Origin: Bacillota bacterium
GTDB taxonomy: Bacteria > Bacillota > Clostridia > Acetivibrionales > DSM-1351
Reading direction: 5' to 3'
Assembly: GCA_023443515.1 (NCBI GenBank)
Contig: JAEZUC010000097.1
Span: forward strand, 1-64,000
Length of the DNA: 64,000 nt
Position 1 is the first letter of the stretch, and each line of letters starts with the position of its first letter. Below, in pieces: positions 33,783-42,491 of the stretch. The position numbers were made by a program, and so were the translations under genes. Below the pieces are notes generated by a model. That model saw only the letters and a list, made by a program, of their open reading frames with translations, had not been told where the DNA came from and made no database searches.

Positions 33783-34754
33783 TCATTCCACCTCTCGAAT
33801 AATTAAATCTTTTTTATTTGTGTTATATTGAACCACTACTTCTTCTATAATATCTGTATCGTAATATGATAAACTTGCACCAAAGCTCAGTACATTTTCA
33901 TTCTCCCATTTTATATTAAATATACCGCTGTAGTTCTCTCTATCTGCACGCACATAAATTTCATAGCCTTTTTTACAGGCAAATCTGAAACTTGCAGTAT
34001 CTACCAGAGCCGGACTTACCGTTCCTTCTGCCATATCATATATAGTCAAATAGGAACTTTTATTAGAGCATGTTGCTACAGCTATCTTTTTGCCATCTGG
34101 TGAAACAAACATGTCAGTAATATACATAGAGGGCTTCGAATATTCAACATAACATTCCAGTACTCCATCCTTTATACGCCATAATCTGTTATCACTTCCG
34201 TAATCAGAGTAATTATTAAATAGTGTAAAAAATATACTGCCATCATACATTTTATAAATCTTTTCACTATTATACTTTCCTGTCAGTATAGCTAGCGCAA
34301 ACTGTGCTGCTTGAGCAAGCTTTTTTTCTTTACTTTTTGAAAAAGGTGTTATAGCTGTTATAGCCTTCTCTCTTATTTTATGATTATTAAAATACTCTAC
34401 AAGCTTATTAATAGCAATATACTGTTCATATGTATTGTCTGAATTTAGTGCGTTAAAATATTTTTGTGCTTGTTCATTTTCATCTCCATGAGTAGTTAAA
34501 TTCATGTCTTCATCCGACAAAAAACGCATATATAACTCTTCTGTATTTTTTTTAATAATATTTGCTGCCACTGTAGCAACAGAAAAAGAAAAAACAATAC
34601 AAAACAATGCTGCTACAGTAATATAACGCCACTTTCCTTTTTCTTGCTTATGTACGAGTCTTCCTTCTCTTAATATACCATTTAGAATCTTTTCCTTTTG
34701 CTCTTCATTTGGAGAGCAGGCTTCAAAAATTGTTTTCATGTCCTTATTCTTCAT
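33783..34754 (-). CDS. Anti-sigma-like membrane protein
   Basis: A 323-aa protein encoded directly after the ECF sigma factor, with an 11-base overlap. Residues 1-42 are cytoplasmic and charged, a single membrane segment lies at about 43-64 (YITVAALFCIVFSFSVATVA), and the remaining 260 residues are predicted outside. The exported part has a helical-repeat-like portion followed by a beta-rich segment containing DMFVSPDGKKIAVATC, similar to beta-propeller blades. No zinc-binding anti-sigma motif was seen. Place and topology suggest that it controls the sigma factor in response to an envelope signal. Confidence 0.65.
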   Translation of the reverse strand: MKNKDMKTIFEACSPNEEQKEKILNGILREGRLVHKQEKGKWRYITVAALFCIVFSFSVATVAANIIKKNTEELYMRFLSDEDMNLTTHGDENEQAQKYFNALNSDNTYEQYIAINKLVEYFNNHKIREKAITAITPFSKSKEKKLAQAAQFALAILTGKYNSEKIYKMYDGSIFFTLFNNYSDYGSDNRLWRIKDGVLECYVEYSKPSMYITDMFVSPDGKKIAVATCSNKSSYLTIYDMAEGTVSPALVDTASFRFACKKGYEIYVRADRENYSGIFNIKWENENVLSFGASLSYYDTDIIEEVVVQYNTNKKDLIIREVE

Positions 34755-35250
34755 TTCTTCTTCCCTCCTCCAAATCCATTTTTAACTTCTTACGTGCTGT
34801 AACCAGCTGTGTTTGAACCGTACTTTCATTTCTTTTCAAGAGCTTTGCTATTTCTTTCACAGCATACTCCTCATAATAATAAAGATATAAAACCGTTTTA
34901 TACTTCTCTGGTAATGCAAGGATTTTTTCTAACACCTCACTACCTTCACTTTCATTCACATAGCTAGCTTCAGGCAGCTTTTCAATATCTATACGCCTTA
35001 CTTTCCAAAAACATTTTAAAACATCCTTGCAATAATTACGTGCTGTCACTATAAGCCAGGCTTTTTCATGTGACTCACTATCAAAATATTTTTTTGACTG
35101 CATCAATTTTACAAACACAGATTGCACTGCATCTTCTGCATCTGCTTGATTTTTTAAATAAATGTAGCAAAGTCTAAAAATCGTATCCACGTATCGTTTA
35201 TAAACCTGTATAAATTCTTCCTCTGTATATCCACAAGAATTTACTCCCAT
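34744..35250 (-). CDS. ECF-type RNA polymerase sigma factor
   Basis: A 168-aa sigma-70 family protein from the ATG at 35250, which has GGAGGTGATG upstream; an in-frame GTG at 35274 lies before that site. Region 2 is seen in YVDTIFRLCYIYLKNQADAEDAVQSVFVKL and region 4 in YKTVLYLYYYEEYAVKEIA followed by NESTVQTQLVTARKKLK (each given as consecutive parts of the protein). Its gene overlaps the anti-sigma-like gene. The operon lies downstream of the second copy of the promoter/attenuator module, so it may be under the same control as the nitrogenase-like pair. Confidence 0.85.
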   Translation of the reverse strand: MGVNSCGYTEEEFIQVYKRYVDTIFRLCYIYLKNQADAEDAVQSVFVKLMQSKKYFDSESHEKAWLIVTARNYCKDVLKCFWKVRRIDIEKLPEASYVNESEGSEVLEKILALPEKYKTVLYLYYYEEYAVKEIAKLLKRNESTVQTQLVTARKKLKMDLEEGRRNEE

Positions 35251-35389
35251 CTCATCACCTCCCATATATAACACGATTGAAATCTTAAAAATATCTTAAT
35301 ATAGAAAAATTTTATTTCTCATTGTCCCTTATTCCTCCACAAATTTAAAGCTTCACTCCTGCTATTTTTTATACTTCATCTCCTTAATA

Positions 35390-35440
35390 AAAAAGACTAT
35401 TACCTTTTTTGCCGAAGTTCAGCAAAATATAGAAACAGTC
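35390..35440 (-). terminator. Hairpin with T-run in the leader of the sigma-factor operon
   Basis: The counterpart of the 33596-33647 hairpin: an imperfect stem (35395-35415 with 35418-35440) followed on the minus strand by TTTTTT. Arms differ from copy 1 at several places, partly compensated, which suggests that the fold is kept. It lies about 140 bases before the sigma-factor start codon. Confidence 0.6.
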
Positions 35441-35476
35441 TAAAATTCCTTTAGTAAACAAGTTTAGTTTTTATTC

Positions 35477-35505
35477 TTTATAAGAGTTAATACCTTCCAT
35501 GTCAA
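35477..35505 (-). promoter_or_regulatory. Promoter of the sigma-factor operon, with operator-like palindrome
   Basis: On the minus strand TTGACA (35500-35505) and TATAAA (35477-35482) are 17 bases apart. Downstream, TAAAC-TT-GTTTA keeps the palindrome arms seen in copy 1 while the two central bases differ, which is the pattern expected of a conserved operator. Confidence 0.72.
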
Positions 35506-35513
35506 CAGGAATA

Positions 35514-36602
35514 CTACGAAACGGGTCTGTATAGCTTTTTGTATTTTTTAGGTAATACCTTTCTGATAGCTTTTGTTAATTGAGCCTTCTTTTTATAAAT
35601 AATCTGTTTAAAAAAAATCTTATCCAATTGTCTGTTTTTCACTTCCAGTATAAAAGGCTCTTCCTTGAGATTGAGCATTGATGCTGTGTTCTCCGCAATC
35701 ATAATCACCTTGGAGTTTGTCAGTATATTTACAACCAAGTCTCTTTTTTGCTTTCTGTTGAGGTCATTTTTGTATACATACACGCGGTAAACAATCCTTT
35801 CCACATAGCCCATAAACCAACGGTAGCTTAATTGCTTGCATTCTTCGTCATCTAATCCAATGGCTTGCATATACCCCTCTTTGTATTCCTGAACCTTCAG
35901 CAAAATATCAAAGAGCCGGGGATTAAATGTTTTTGTGATGCTGTCAATTGTCCCCCTGTAATAATATAGTGGCTTGTTAATGTACACATATTTCGTGACA
36001 CCTGCGGAATACTGCATATTAAATAAATAATCCTCCAATGCACATTCACCGTAATCAGAGACTCTGGAAGCAATAATTTCCTTCCTGTAGATTTTATTCC
36101 ACATAAAAGAAGGCTGACTTCCGGCAATTATATGATTTTTTATGATTATTTCATTGAAGTCCTCACGGCATAAAGTCAAATTGTCCCCGAATATATAATT
36201 TGTTTTCATCCTTAAATCCGAAAAGCTGTAATAACCGCACTCTCCACAGTCTGCATCATTTATTGCAACAGCATTATACAGTTCCATACAGAAATCTTCC
36301 GCAACAAAATCATCACTGTCCACAAAGCAAATGTATTCCGACGTTGCATTTTCAATGCCAATCCTGCGGGCAGTGCTTATCCCTGAATTTGATATTGTGA
36401 TTTCCTTTATGCTTTCGCAATTCCGGCAGAAATTCCGGATTATTCCCAAACTGTTATCTGTAGACCCGTCATTTACTACCACTATTTCAATGTCTTCAAG
36501 GGTCTGGTTTATTAAAGAACTCAGGCATCTTTCCAAATACCTGTCTGTGTTATAAACCGGAACCACCACCGATAATTTATATTGCTTCATATTCATGTCC
36601 AT
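35514..36602 (-). CDS. GT2-family glycosyltransferase
   Basis: A 362-aa GT-A fold transferase. The nucleotide-sugar site begins LSVVVPVYNTDRYLERCL, with VVVNDGSTDNS and the metal-binding CFVDSDDFV. Length is normal for EpsJ/WaaV-like enzymes. It is the last gene of the exopolysaccharide cluster and would add one sugar to the lipid-linked repeat unit on the inner face of the membrane. The start could be any of three close ATGs (codons 1, 3, 5); codon 3 has the best distance to GGAG. Its stop codon touches the promoter module of the next operon. Confidence 0.88.
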   Translation of the reverse strand: MDMNMKQYKLSVVVPVYNTDRYLERCLSSLINQTLEDIEIVVVNDGSTDNSLGIIRNFCRNCESIKEITISNSGISTARRIGIENATSEYICFVDSDDFVAEDFCMELYNAVAINDADCGECGYYSFSDLRMKTNYIFGDNLTLCREDFNEIIIKNHIIAGSQPSFMWNKIYRKEIIASRVSDYGECALEDYLFNMQYSAGVTKYVYINKPLYYYRGTIDSITKTFNPRLFDILLKVQEYKEGYMQAIGLDDEECKQLSYRWFMGYVERIVYRVYVYKNDLNRKQKRDLVVNILTNSKVIMIAENTASMLNLKEEPFILEVKNRQLDKIFFKQIIYKKKAQLTKAIRKVLPKKYKKLYRPVS

Positions 36603-36621
36603 GCTCCAATCTCGTCCCCTT

Positions 36622-38163
36622 TTAAACAGATCTTTTCAGTAGACGTCCGTAAGTCAACTTCTTTACAAGTCCCTTAACATACTGATATTCTTTTGTATTT
36701 CTGAAGCACAAGCATATTACTATGAAGGGGATGACAGTACAAATCATTCCTGTGCCGAAAACCGAAATCCAGGTAATACTGTTTTTGAACAGCCAGGTTG
36801 ACAGACCGTAAGTTATACCTGTATTGACTCCTGTAAGCAGTGCATAACATATATATTTTAAAAAATATGTTTTAGGAGAAGTCGCAAGTACATATTTATA
36901 CACTACAATGGGCCTGTACCAGCAAGGAACAGCCAGACTGCTGACAACGCTCCCTATAAACACACCAGCCAGACCCAGATACCTGACTCCTATAATTGAG
37001 ACTATGAGATTTATTGCGGCCTGTATTACGGACACAAACCTATCCTGAAAATACACTCCGGCCGCCGCTTTAATATTCGCCAAGGGTATACGCATACCGG
37101 TCACATAAAAATTGATAATTAGCAGATTGATGACTCCCTGACCAATAAGTTTATCTTTTCCTATCCATAAAGTAACAAAAGGATTCAATAAATTATAAAA
37201 GCATATACTTGCCCATCCGAAAAAGCAAAACGCCAAAAAATTATAGCCGTTGAAAATACTCAGCCTTTTTTCCTCTGTTTCTGTGGCAATCAAATGTCCC
37301 CAGCTTGCATTGGCAGCATTGAATAAATTCAATAAGAAGGAATTGACAGTATTGATTAGCAGGAAGTAATTTGATACCAAGCCTACAACTGTAATATTAA
37401 TAAATGAAGATATAATAATGTTGTCTGTCTGACTGATGCATAAATCCCCCAGCTTATGAATAAGCAGTGCTTTTACATTCTTCACAATTGAAGCCCTGTT
37501 TTCCTTTGACAGGTTTTTCACTTTCTTTTCCATAAGATATGGATACCTCTTATTGATATATCCATTTACATAAAAGTTTTGCAAAATACCGATGACCACC
37601 ATGCTTGTCAGGTAAGCAATATAATTCTTAAAAACAAGCAGTATAGCCAGTTGGACAAGCAAAGTAAGTATGTTGATCACCATCTGGATATTTGTAATCA
37701 AATACGATTTCTGATCTGCAAACAGCAATGTGCGTTTGTATGTAAACAAATAGGAGTAGGCCGTATTGAACAAAAATATCAGATATATAATATAAATACT
37801 TTGAATTCCTTCTCCTCCATTTATGAATAATTTTATAAAGGGCAGTAAAATCAAACCCAATGCTGTAATAATGCCTGCAATTACTCTATATGCCCTTTTG
37901 TAAAAATTCATTAAAGTCTTGATTTGCTCAATATCATTTGAGGCAAGGGGTTTATACAGGCTGAAATTAATGGCGGCACCTATTCCCAATTCGGTAAAAG
38001 AAAGCATTGTGAGAAGATTGGTAAATAGTCCGTTGATCCCTAGATAGGCGGTACCCAACACATTGATAAACACCATCCTTGATACAAAGCCGATGAGAGC
38101 ACTTAATAATGTACTTACAGTAGACCAAACAAAATTTTTAGCGGTATTTTCTAATCTGGACAT
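36622..38163 (-). CDS. Polysaccharide flippase (Wzx-type, MOP superfamily)
   Basis: A 513-aa membrane protein with about 14 hydrophobic segments. The start NTAKNFVWSTVSTLLSALIG and the segment VFINVLGTAYLGINGLFTN are typical of Wzx-like exporters. It should flip the undecaprenyl-linked repeat unit to the outer face, where the polymerase encoded at 46090-47304 acts. It lies just before the pyruvyl transferase stop and is co-transcribed with it. Confidence 0.88.
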   Translation of the reverse strand: MSRLENTAKNFVWSTVSTLLSALIGFVSRMVFINVLGTAYLGINGLFTNLLTMLSFTELGIGAAINFSLYKPLASNDIEQIKTLMNFYKRAYRVIAGIITALGLILLPFIKLFINGGEGIQSIYIIYLIFLFNTAYSYLFTYKRTLLFADQKSYLITNIQMVINILTLLVQLAILLVFKNYIAYLTSMVVIGILQNFYVNGYINKRYPYLMEKKVKNLSKENRASIVKNVKALLIHKLGDLCISQTDNIIISSFINITVVGLVSNYFLLINTVNSFLLNLFNAANASWGHLIATETEEKRLSIFNGYNFLAFCFFGWASICFYNLLNPFVTLWIGKDKLIGQGVINLLIINFYVTGMRIPLANIKAAAGVYFQDRFVSVIQAAINLIVSIIGVRYLGLAGVFIGSVVSSLAVPCWYRPIVVYKYVLATSPKTYFLKYICYALLTGVNTGITYGLSTWLFKNSITWISVFGTGMICTVIPFIVICLCFRNTKEYQYVKGLVKKLTYGRLLKRSV

Positions 38164-38164
38164 G

Positions 38165-39340
38165 TTACTCTCCCATTAATATTCTTATTTCATCAACTGC
38201 ACCCCATGCTCGAGAGATATAAGCAGGCATGTACTGCTGCAAATGTTTTCTTATTTCTTCCTCATGTTCACTGAGCCATATAAAAGCCTTTGTTAAATCG
38301 TCCTCATGGTGTAAATCCTGTACGGGCAATACATAGTTTTCATATGTACCGAAAATATCCCTTGCTATTCCTCTGGATTTCACCGAATATCCCAATACAA
38401 GTGTCGGAACACAAGTAGAGTAGGCTGCAATGGTTGCATGTGTGCGGGCACCGATAAACATGCGACAGCGGGAGATATAGCCTTTCAATTCCATACAGTT
38501 GTGATCCTTTATCAATATGACCCTTTTTGTGGACTTGAATTCACGGTAAAGCTGGTTCAAAGGCTCCAAGTCATTGCTGCTACGCCAAACCACATGGGGA
38601 ATCAAAGCCACCTGATATGGTGTGTGCGCCAGGATATGTTCCACAAGCTTATGGTAGTTATGGTATATCATGTCTGAGCCATGTGCCAGCATCCGGACAA
38701 GAGGACTCACATTGATACCTATAGTTCCGTTCACAGCAAAACCATTGGGTAATTCCAGCTGAATGCTTTTCAGCGTGAAAGCCGGATCAGGATACAGCTT
38801 TGTATTCCCGTTGATACCGTTTCTGACAAGTGTTTCATATGTAATGGACTCCCGGGCCATTATCAATGAAAAGCCCTTCATATCCTCACGTATGACTTTG
38901 GCTTCAAGTGCTTCCTCACTCAGTGAACAGCCCCAGAATACTGTTTTTATCCCCTTGTCCCTGATGATACTGTTATGCCTTATTAACCAATCATACTCTG
39001 AATAACAGTAGTTATCTCCCCCCATGGAGATTCCCACATCTATATTGTCCAATTGCTTTATCAGCTGATTATAACGGTAATTGCCTGAAATCAGGTTTCT
39101 TTTCAGCAGAATCCTCGCCAGCTTATTGATCACTTTACCCGGTATACTTATTTGCCTTGTATATGGATATGCAATATAGCTTCCCAGAGTTGTCATATGA
39201 TACTTATTTTCAGCCTCCAGCTTCTGGGTAGTTATGACGACATGGTCGTTTTTTTTGCACAGCATCTGGAGGGCCGAACGCGTAATTGCCTCACAGCCGT
39301 GATTCTCAGAGTTACCATTCGCATATAATAAAATATTCAT
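38165..39340 (-). CDS. Polysaccharide pyruvyl transferase family protein
   Basis: A 391-aa protein from the ATG at 39340 with GGGGG upstream. Features of the CsaB/EpsO/I family are NILLYANGNSENHGCEAITRS, given here only to note the N-terminal loop, ISMGGDNYCYSEYDW and the C-terminal GARTHATIAAYSTCVPTLVLG. It would transfer pyruvate from phosphoenolpyruvate as a ketal onto a sugar, giving the polymer negative charge. The start lies two bases from the end of the upstream glycosyltransferase gene. Confidence 0.83.
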   Translation of the reverse strand: MNILLYANGNSENHGCEAITRSALQMLCKKNDHVVITTQKLEAENKYHMTTLGSYIAYPYTRQISIPGKVINKLARILLKRNLISGNYRYNQLIKQLDNIDVGISMGGDNYCYSEYDWLIRHNSIIRDKGIKTVFWGCSLSEEALEAKVIREDMKGFSLIMARESITYETLVRNGINGNTKLYPDPAFTLKSIQLELPNGFAVNGTIGINVSPLVRMLAHGSDMIYHNYHKLVEHILAHTPYQVALIPHVVWRSSNDLEPLNQLYREFKSTKRVILIKDHNCMELKGYISRCRMFIGARTHATIAAYSTCVPTLVLGYSVKSRGIARDIFGTYENYVLPVQDLHHEDDLTKAFIWLSEHEEEIRKHLQQYMPAYISRAWGAVDEIRILMGE

Positions 39341-39341
39341 T

Positions 39342-40520
39342 TTATCCCCCGTGTCCTTCAATGACCTTTACCAATTTGTTAATTTCCGTATAAGTATCAA
39401 TCTCCATTTGCTTTAAATTTTTTATAAGCTCTGTTGCTTTTTCTTCAGAGTCCATTAGCTCTTTTAGCCCTTTATAAATGCTTTCACTGTCACAGTCCAC
39501 AATCAATCCCGTTTTATTATGCACAACAAATTCTCTGGCTGTGAGGAAATCGGCAGTTACAATTGGCTTATTGAAGCACATGGCCTCCAAGAGTGTAATA
39601 CAAAAGCCCTCTGTAAAAGAAGGCTGCACATAAAAATCGCAGTCATGGAAATAGGGATATGGGTTGATTTTATTGCCCAGTAAAATCAGTTCTTCTTCAA
39701 GTCTATATTTTTTTATAAGCTCCTCAAGCTCCGGCCTTGAAGGTCCATCCCCCACTAAATACCATTTGAATATATATCCGTTTTTCTTTAATTTATTTGC
39801 AACATACGGCAATAACATCTGGCCTTTCAAAGGATGCAACCGTCCCACTGAAAGAATCTTGATACCATTAAAGTTAAAAACATTTTCTTGTGGCACATAG
39901 CGTCTTTCAATAGCCTCTTTGTTTATTAAATTGTAAAATATCTCAGTCTTTGGATATAGCTCGGGAAAAACACCGGTAAAGCTGTCCCTTGCAAACCTTG
40001 AAACACAAAAGATTTTATCGAACTTCAAAAAGTATTTTAAATAAATACGTAGTTTCTTCCGGTCTTGAATTTTATATTCTTCATGCACCCACATGATTTT
40101 ATTGCGTGCCTTTATATGGTTAACCGTCAGCAGAGTAGTGTTTCGCATACCTCCGTCATAAACGATTGCAGTATCATATACTTCTTTTAGGTCAACAGCA
40201 TTCTTTAAAACAAATTCCCTTGCCATAAAGGGTCTGTTAATTATAACCTGGAGCAGACGCAGAATTATGTAGCAAATGGAACTTTTTACATCCTTGAACC
40301 TCACAATGGACTTGAGTGCTCTTGAAAAAAGCCCATAGTCTGTAACGGGAGAATAAATCACATTTATTTTTCTCTTAATTTGACTTAACATGCTCTTATC
40401 ATTGTGGGTAATGAGCAAGGTTATATCATACAAGGGTAGCATGTTAACCAGCTTTACAAAGGAAGTTTCTATTCCTCCCACCTCTAAGTTCCTCATAACA
40501 AATATAATCTTTTTATGCAT
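39342..40520 (-). CDS. GT4-family glycosyltransferase
   Basis: A 392-aa GT-B fold enzyme. The N-terminal motif is VMRNLEVGGIETSFVKL and the donor-binding part is VQPSFTEGFCITLLEAM followed by KPIVTADF, with the EX7E pattern of retaining GT4 enzymes (Glu in TEGF and LLEA). It acts on the nascent polysaccharide repeat. ATG start. The gene sits between the pyruvyl transferase and the GT2-GT4 fusion. Confidence 0.88.
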   Translation of the reverse strand: MHKKIIFVMRNLEVGGIETSFVKLVNMLPLYDITLLITHNDKSMLSQIKRKINVIYSPVTDYGLFSRALKSIVRFKDVKSSICYIILRLLQVIINRPFMAREFVLKNAVDLKEVYDTAIVYDGGMRNTTLLTVNHIKARNKIMWVHEEYKIQDRKKLRIYLKYFLKFDKIFCVSRFARDSFTGVFPELYPKTEIFYNLINKEAIERRYVPQENVFNFNGIKILSVGRLHPLKGQMLLPYVANKLKKNGYIFKWYLVGDGPSRPELEELIKKYRLEEELILLGNKINPYPYFHDCDFYVQPSFTEGFCITLLEAMCFNKPIVTADFLTAREFVVHNKTGLIVDCDSESIYKGLKELMDSEEKATELIKNLKQMEIDTYTEINKLVKVIEGHGG

Positions 40521-40544
40521 CCGGCCATACTCCTTGCCAATAAT

Positions 40545-42467
40545 TCATATAATCTGCCTATATATGTCCAATACCTTCTGTGCCCACCTGTCCAGCTGAT
40601 AGTGCTCCGCCACTATGGCCTTTTGGGATTCCAGCAGTTCCTGATTACTGCAATATAGTGCTTTTTCTATTCCGGCCTTGAGGCTGACTGTATCCCTTGA
40701 TTTCACCCAGACATCTCCTACTAGCTTCAGGTTTTTTTGCGCAGGTATGTCACTTGCAACAACGGGCACCTTGCAATACGCCGCTTCCACCAATGCATAG
40801 CAAAAGCCCTCCTGTCTGCTTGGAGATATGAACAGGTCAGCAAAACGGTAATAAGAAGCAATATCGTTTCTCGGCTCTAGCATTTTAACCCACGGGGGGA
40901 TTCTGCCGAATCTTTCCAATATGTATTGCTCTAATTTTTCCTGATTTGCAGCAACCGAAATTAATAAAACAACGTTTCTTTGTTCACGGACAAGTTCTGC
41001 TACTGCTTCCAGTGCCAGATCAACACCTTTTACATACCAGTTGTACCCGAAGATTAAAACTTTTTTTGCAGTGTGCTCAATCCCGTATTCTTTATTTGTT
41101 AAAGTTTCATATTTATCCAGCCTGAAAAAGTCAATTGCGTTTTCGGCACAAAAAACTCTTTTGCTACTGAATCCGCTTTGCCTTAGCTGGTTTGAAACAA
41201 ATTCACTGCAGCCCATATAAAAAGTACCCCACTTTGATACTCTCCTCAAAAACTCCTTTATCACAGGCTTCTTTATGTATTCAACATGCATATGTGTGAT
41301 TTGCTTTTTCCTGCCTAGTGAAGCAAGGCACACCAAGGTTGTTGGAAGGCTGATCTTCATATTTGTGAAATGCACATGAAATATATCAATACTATGTCTT
41401 TTAGCAATCTTTCTAATTAAATAACAGTTTTTTAAAATATTATCAGTGTAATAATATATAACTGATTCCTTTTGCCGGAGTTCCTTAGTCCACCCATATT
41501 CTTTTACTTTTTCAGGGAAGAGGTAAAAGGTAGTTCCATGATTCTGACATACTTTTTTATCCAGTGCCTCCAGGGAGGATATGAAATTGCCCCCATAGGG
41601 TGCAGGGTAATCGGCTATTTGCAATATATTCATTTTAACCCTTTCATTAATGCGCCCGGTAAATACTCTATAAGCTTTTGAAAATGTAATATTGGCAATT
41701 CTCAAGGAAACCAGCATTCTATTTTTCAGGGTGTTCATATTCCATATTTTCAAGTACTCATACAAAATTTTACTCACATACAAGTTGCACCGGAATCTTT
41801 CTTTCAAGTTCAGGCCACTTCCCGTCAACCCTTCATTATTCTGAAAATAATGATAAAGGGGTAAATCCACAAAGGCGAAACTTTGAGCATTTGTACAGGC
41901 CTTAATCGAGAAATCAAGGTCTTCACAGGTTTCCAGATTCTCATCAAAGCTCAGTCCTTGCAATACCTCTCTTTTGTAGAGGGTTCTCCAGACACTGTTC
42001 ATTTGAATGCCCACCAGCATTTTATAATAAATGTGCTCTATAAAGTTCTGCTTTTCAATAAAAAAACTATCCGGGAAATCAGAAACCTCGTAATATGAAA
42101 TCCCGTCGGGCCTCTCATAGCATATGTTGCATCGGACAATATCCGCATCCAGCTCAATAGATTTCTCCATAAGGGTTTTTATAAAATCCTTATCAATCCA
42201 GTCATCAGAATCAACAAACACAATGTATCTGCCACATGCGTTTCTTAATCCATAGTTTCTCGCTGAAGCCACTCCTCCATTTTCTTTATGGATTACTTTG
42301 ATCCTATGGTCAAGTGCCGCATACTCCTGTGCCAATTCACCCGATCGATCGGGTGACCCGTCATTAACTAATATGATTTCTATTTCAGCTTCACTTTGTG
42401 AAATAATAGATTCTATACAGCGTTTCAGATGCTTCTCAGCCTTATACATTGCAACAATAACACTCAC
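40545..42467 (-). CDS. Bifunctional GT2-GT4 glycosyltransferase
   Basis: A roughly 640-aa protein from the GTG at 42467, with AGGAG five bases upstream. Residues about 1-260 are a GT2 domain (VSVIVAMYKAEKHLKRC, LVNDGSPDRSG, FVDSDDWID). From about residue 279 a complete GT4 domain begins with MNILQIADYPAPYGG and contains ISPSRQEGFCYALVEAAY. The second part starts with its own Met preceded by AAAGGG at 41633, as though two genes had fused or an internal start is also used. The fusion may add two sugars in succession to the repeat unit. Confidence 0.85.
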   Translation of the reverse strand: MSVIVAMYKAEKHLKRCIESIISQSEAEIEIILVNDGSPDRSGELAQEYAALDHRIKVIHKENGGVASARNYGLRNACGRYIVFVDSDDWIDKDFIKTLMEKSIELDADIVRCNICYERPDGISYYEVSDFPDSFFIEKQNFIEHIYYKMLVGIQMNSVWRTLYKREVLQGLSFDENLETCEDLDFSIKACTNAQSFAFVDLPLYHYFQNNEGLTGSGLNLKERFRCNLYVSKILYEYLKIWNMNTLKNRMLVSLRIANITFSKAYRVFTGRINERVKMNILQIADYPAPYGGNFISSLEALDKKVCQNHGTTFYLFPEKVKEYGWTKELRQKESVIYYYTDNILKNCYLIRKIAKRHSIDIFHVHFTNMKISLPTTLVCLASLGRKKQITHMHVEYIKKPVIKEFLRRVSKWGTFYMGCSEFVSNQLRQSGFSSKRVFCAENAIDFFRLDKYETLTNKEYGIEHTAKKVLIFGYNWYVKGVDLALEAVAELVREQRNVVLLISVAANQEKLEQYILERFGRIPPWVKMLEPRNDIASYYRFADLFISPSRQEGFCYALVEAAYCKVPVVASDIPAQKNLKLVGDVWVKSRDTVSLKAGIEKALYCSNQELLESQKAIVAEHYQLDRWAQKVLDIYRQII

Positions 42468-42491
42468 ATTTACTCCTACCACCAAAACCCC

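Larger units (their letters stand above)
35374..35514 (-). repeat. Promoter/attenuator module, copy 2 of a direct repeat
   Basis: The second copy of the module at 33584-33720. It keeps CTTAATAAAAAAGACTATT, AGCAAAATATAGAAACAGTC, TTTAGTAAACA, GTTTAGTTTT and CCATGTCAA with scattered changes. It abuts the stop codon of the glycosyltransferase gene at 35514 and lies upstream of the sigma-factor gene. Confidence 0.85.

Noticed and set aside
33584..35514. The two promoter modules as an insertion sequence or MITE
   Set aside because: No terminal inverted repeats or target duplications were seen, and each copy is placed correctly as a leader with promoter, palindrome and hairpin in order; only two copies lie in the window, so this remains open to a genome search.
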